This document shows positions 63,046 to 64,000 of a stretch of DNA of 64,000 bases, piece after piece. The translations under genes and the position numbers were made by a program. Location: assembly GCA_019454045.1 (NCBI GenBank), contig SKCR01007814.1, forward strand, positions 124,001 through 188,000. Reading direction: 5' to 3'. Numbering within the stretch: position 1 is the stretch's first letter; the number at the start of each line of letters is the position of its first letter. The stretch comes from Zanthoxylum bungeanum (taxonomy: Eukaryota; Streptophyta; Magnoliopsida; Sapindales; Rutaceae). The notes beneath the pieces are model-generated. The model was given only the letters and a program-made list of their open reading frames with translations, was not told where the DNA came from and ran no database searches.

Positions 63046-64000
63046 TGTTGGTTATTATCTAGGTCCCAAGATCAAACAAGCAATGAAAATCATGTGTGAA
63101 TACATCAACGGAGGTAGCGGAATACTCACATCGATCGGTTGAGTCGATTTGAAGACGATTGAAGCCACAAAACCCACTGGTTTGGTGCGCCCACTGCTGC
63201 AGTTCATGCTCACTGGTTTGGCAGTTTCGGGTCTCATTTCGAAGCTCCAAACTCCGTCGGATGAGTCCCGCCTCATGGGTGAACCTCCCTACCACCTTCG
63301 CAAGTCTCGTAGTGTGCTAGCACTTGCGGTTTTTTGCCACAAAAACCCAACTCTTGCTTCCCATTGCTCACGCCATTTTGGCTTCAAAACCAGTCCACTT
63401 TTGTAGTTTGGGCGTGAGTTTGAAGAGAGAAAAGAGAGAGAAGAAAGTTGTGTAATTATTTGCAAAAGTGTAAATCAATTTTCCTTTTATATTTTCCAAA
63501 ATATAAAAATGATTTACCATTTACTTTAATTCAAAATCAAGTAAATGTTGGAGCCAAAAAGCTAAAGATACTTTCCAACCACTTGCATCAACTATTCACA
63601 TCAACTTTAAGTCATATCAACTTTAATAAAGTGACATGTCTTTCAATCAATCAATCACATCAATCAATCACATCACTCAAAGTGACATTTGATTTGACGC
63701 TTGATGTGACGAATGATTTGACGCTTGATGCGACTTGCGTTGCCGCACTCGAATTCGAAATACGAATGCGCTCGCAATCACACTCGGGCTCGGGTTCGCT
63801 AATTCCAAATTAACGATTTTTCCGTCGCGTCGTAATTAAATGATTACGCCTAGCGAATTCACTATTCACGTCGCTAACGAATTAATTCTAAATTAATTCG
63901 TTCGCCCGAATTAAAATCTAATTTTAATTCCGCGTCGAAATCTAATTTCGTTTAATATATCGAATATATTAATTTAATCGATTAATTCCAAATTAATCGT
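63046..64000 (-). repeat. Copia E 5' LTR, part
   Basis: Matches 35426-36390 almost base for base. Continues beyond the window. The palindrome array begins at about 63800. Confidence 0.88.

Larger units (their letters stand above)
35426..64000 (-). mobile_element. Copia E (minus strand), extends past the window
   Basis: 3' LTR 35426-37546, polypurine tract, decayed RNase H (37558-37974), then copia D inserted at 37975-57661, then decayed RT to gag (57667-60430), leader, primer site and 5' LTR from 63046 past the end. Inserted in gypsy B at 35425; the 5 bases gtatt (35421-35425) should recur after the E 5' LTR beyond the window. The two LTRs are nearly identical over the shared part, so the insertion is young even though pol is dead. 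Confidence 0.85.

Overview
This 64 kb window is repeat-rich plant DNA, most likely eudicot. It contains no recognisable host gene in its native setting: nearly all of it is LTR retrotransposons nested inside one another. Two groups dominate. One is a Ty3/gypsy group of Athila-like type, with a tRNA-Asp primer site, DLGAS-type protease and LTRs of about 2.0-2.2 kb that begin TGATGAG and end CCGGTCA. The other is a Ty1/copia group of TNT1-94-like type, with an initiator tRNA-Met-like primer site, LTRs of about 1.9-2.2 kb that begin TGTTGG, and unusually long untranslated leaders.

Layout, using letters for elements. A small shard of gypsy pol (L, about 27335-27567) is all that shows of the oldest host element, and two insertion stacks flank it. 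Left stack: copia I (17300 to about 27335) is interrupted by gypsy H (minus strand, 13563-17299), which is interrupted by copia G (8338-13562), which is interrupted by gypsy A (1015-8337), which is interrupted by copia K (1-1014). The other halves of I, H, G, A and K lie upstream of the window. I also carries solo LTR J (22912-24820) with an exact 5-bp target duplication. Right stack: a copia LTR F (27568-28849) is interrupted by gypsy B (28850-35425), which is interrupted by copia E (minus strand, 35426 to beyond 64000), which is interrupted by copia D (37975-57661), which is interrupted by gypsy C (minus strand, 45051-54712). D and C have both LTRs and perfect 5-bp target duplications.

The most notable content is in gypsy elements A and B. 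Both encode a fused gag-protease-integrase-tail protein that has lost reverse transcriptase, RNase H and the integrase core, so they must depend on a partner. Behind it, in a space opened by a conserved GGGAGGCAACCCA motif, both carry two extra genes. The first is a small basic cysteine-cluster protein that resembles the nucleic-acid-binding proteins (silencing suppressors) of plant carlaviruses and vitiviruses. The second is an intronless LOG-type gene, which encodes the cytokinin-activating phosphoribohydrolase. The viral-like gene is open in A and has one stop in B; LOG is full-length in B and frameshifted in A. Gypsy C uses the same position for different cargo: a proline-rich stretch and a 'putative plant transposon protein' ORF.

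The copia elements D, E and G share a decayed pol, including a common frameshift. Yet the LTR pairs of D and E are nearly identical, which suggests a dead lineage copied in trans. Copia LTRs carry an array of short perfect palindromes with a constant 3-base loop and at least one compensatory change. Gypsy U3 regions carry arrays of CACGTG motifs just upstream of the TATA box. Many differences between paired LTRs are single-base homopolymer indels, so some frameshifts could be assembly error.
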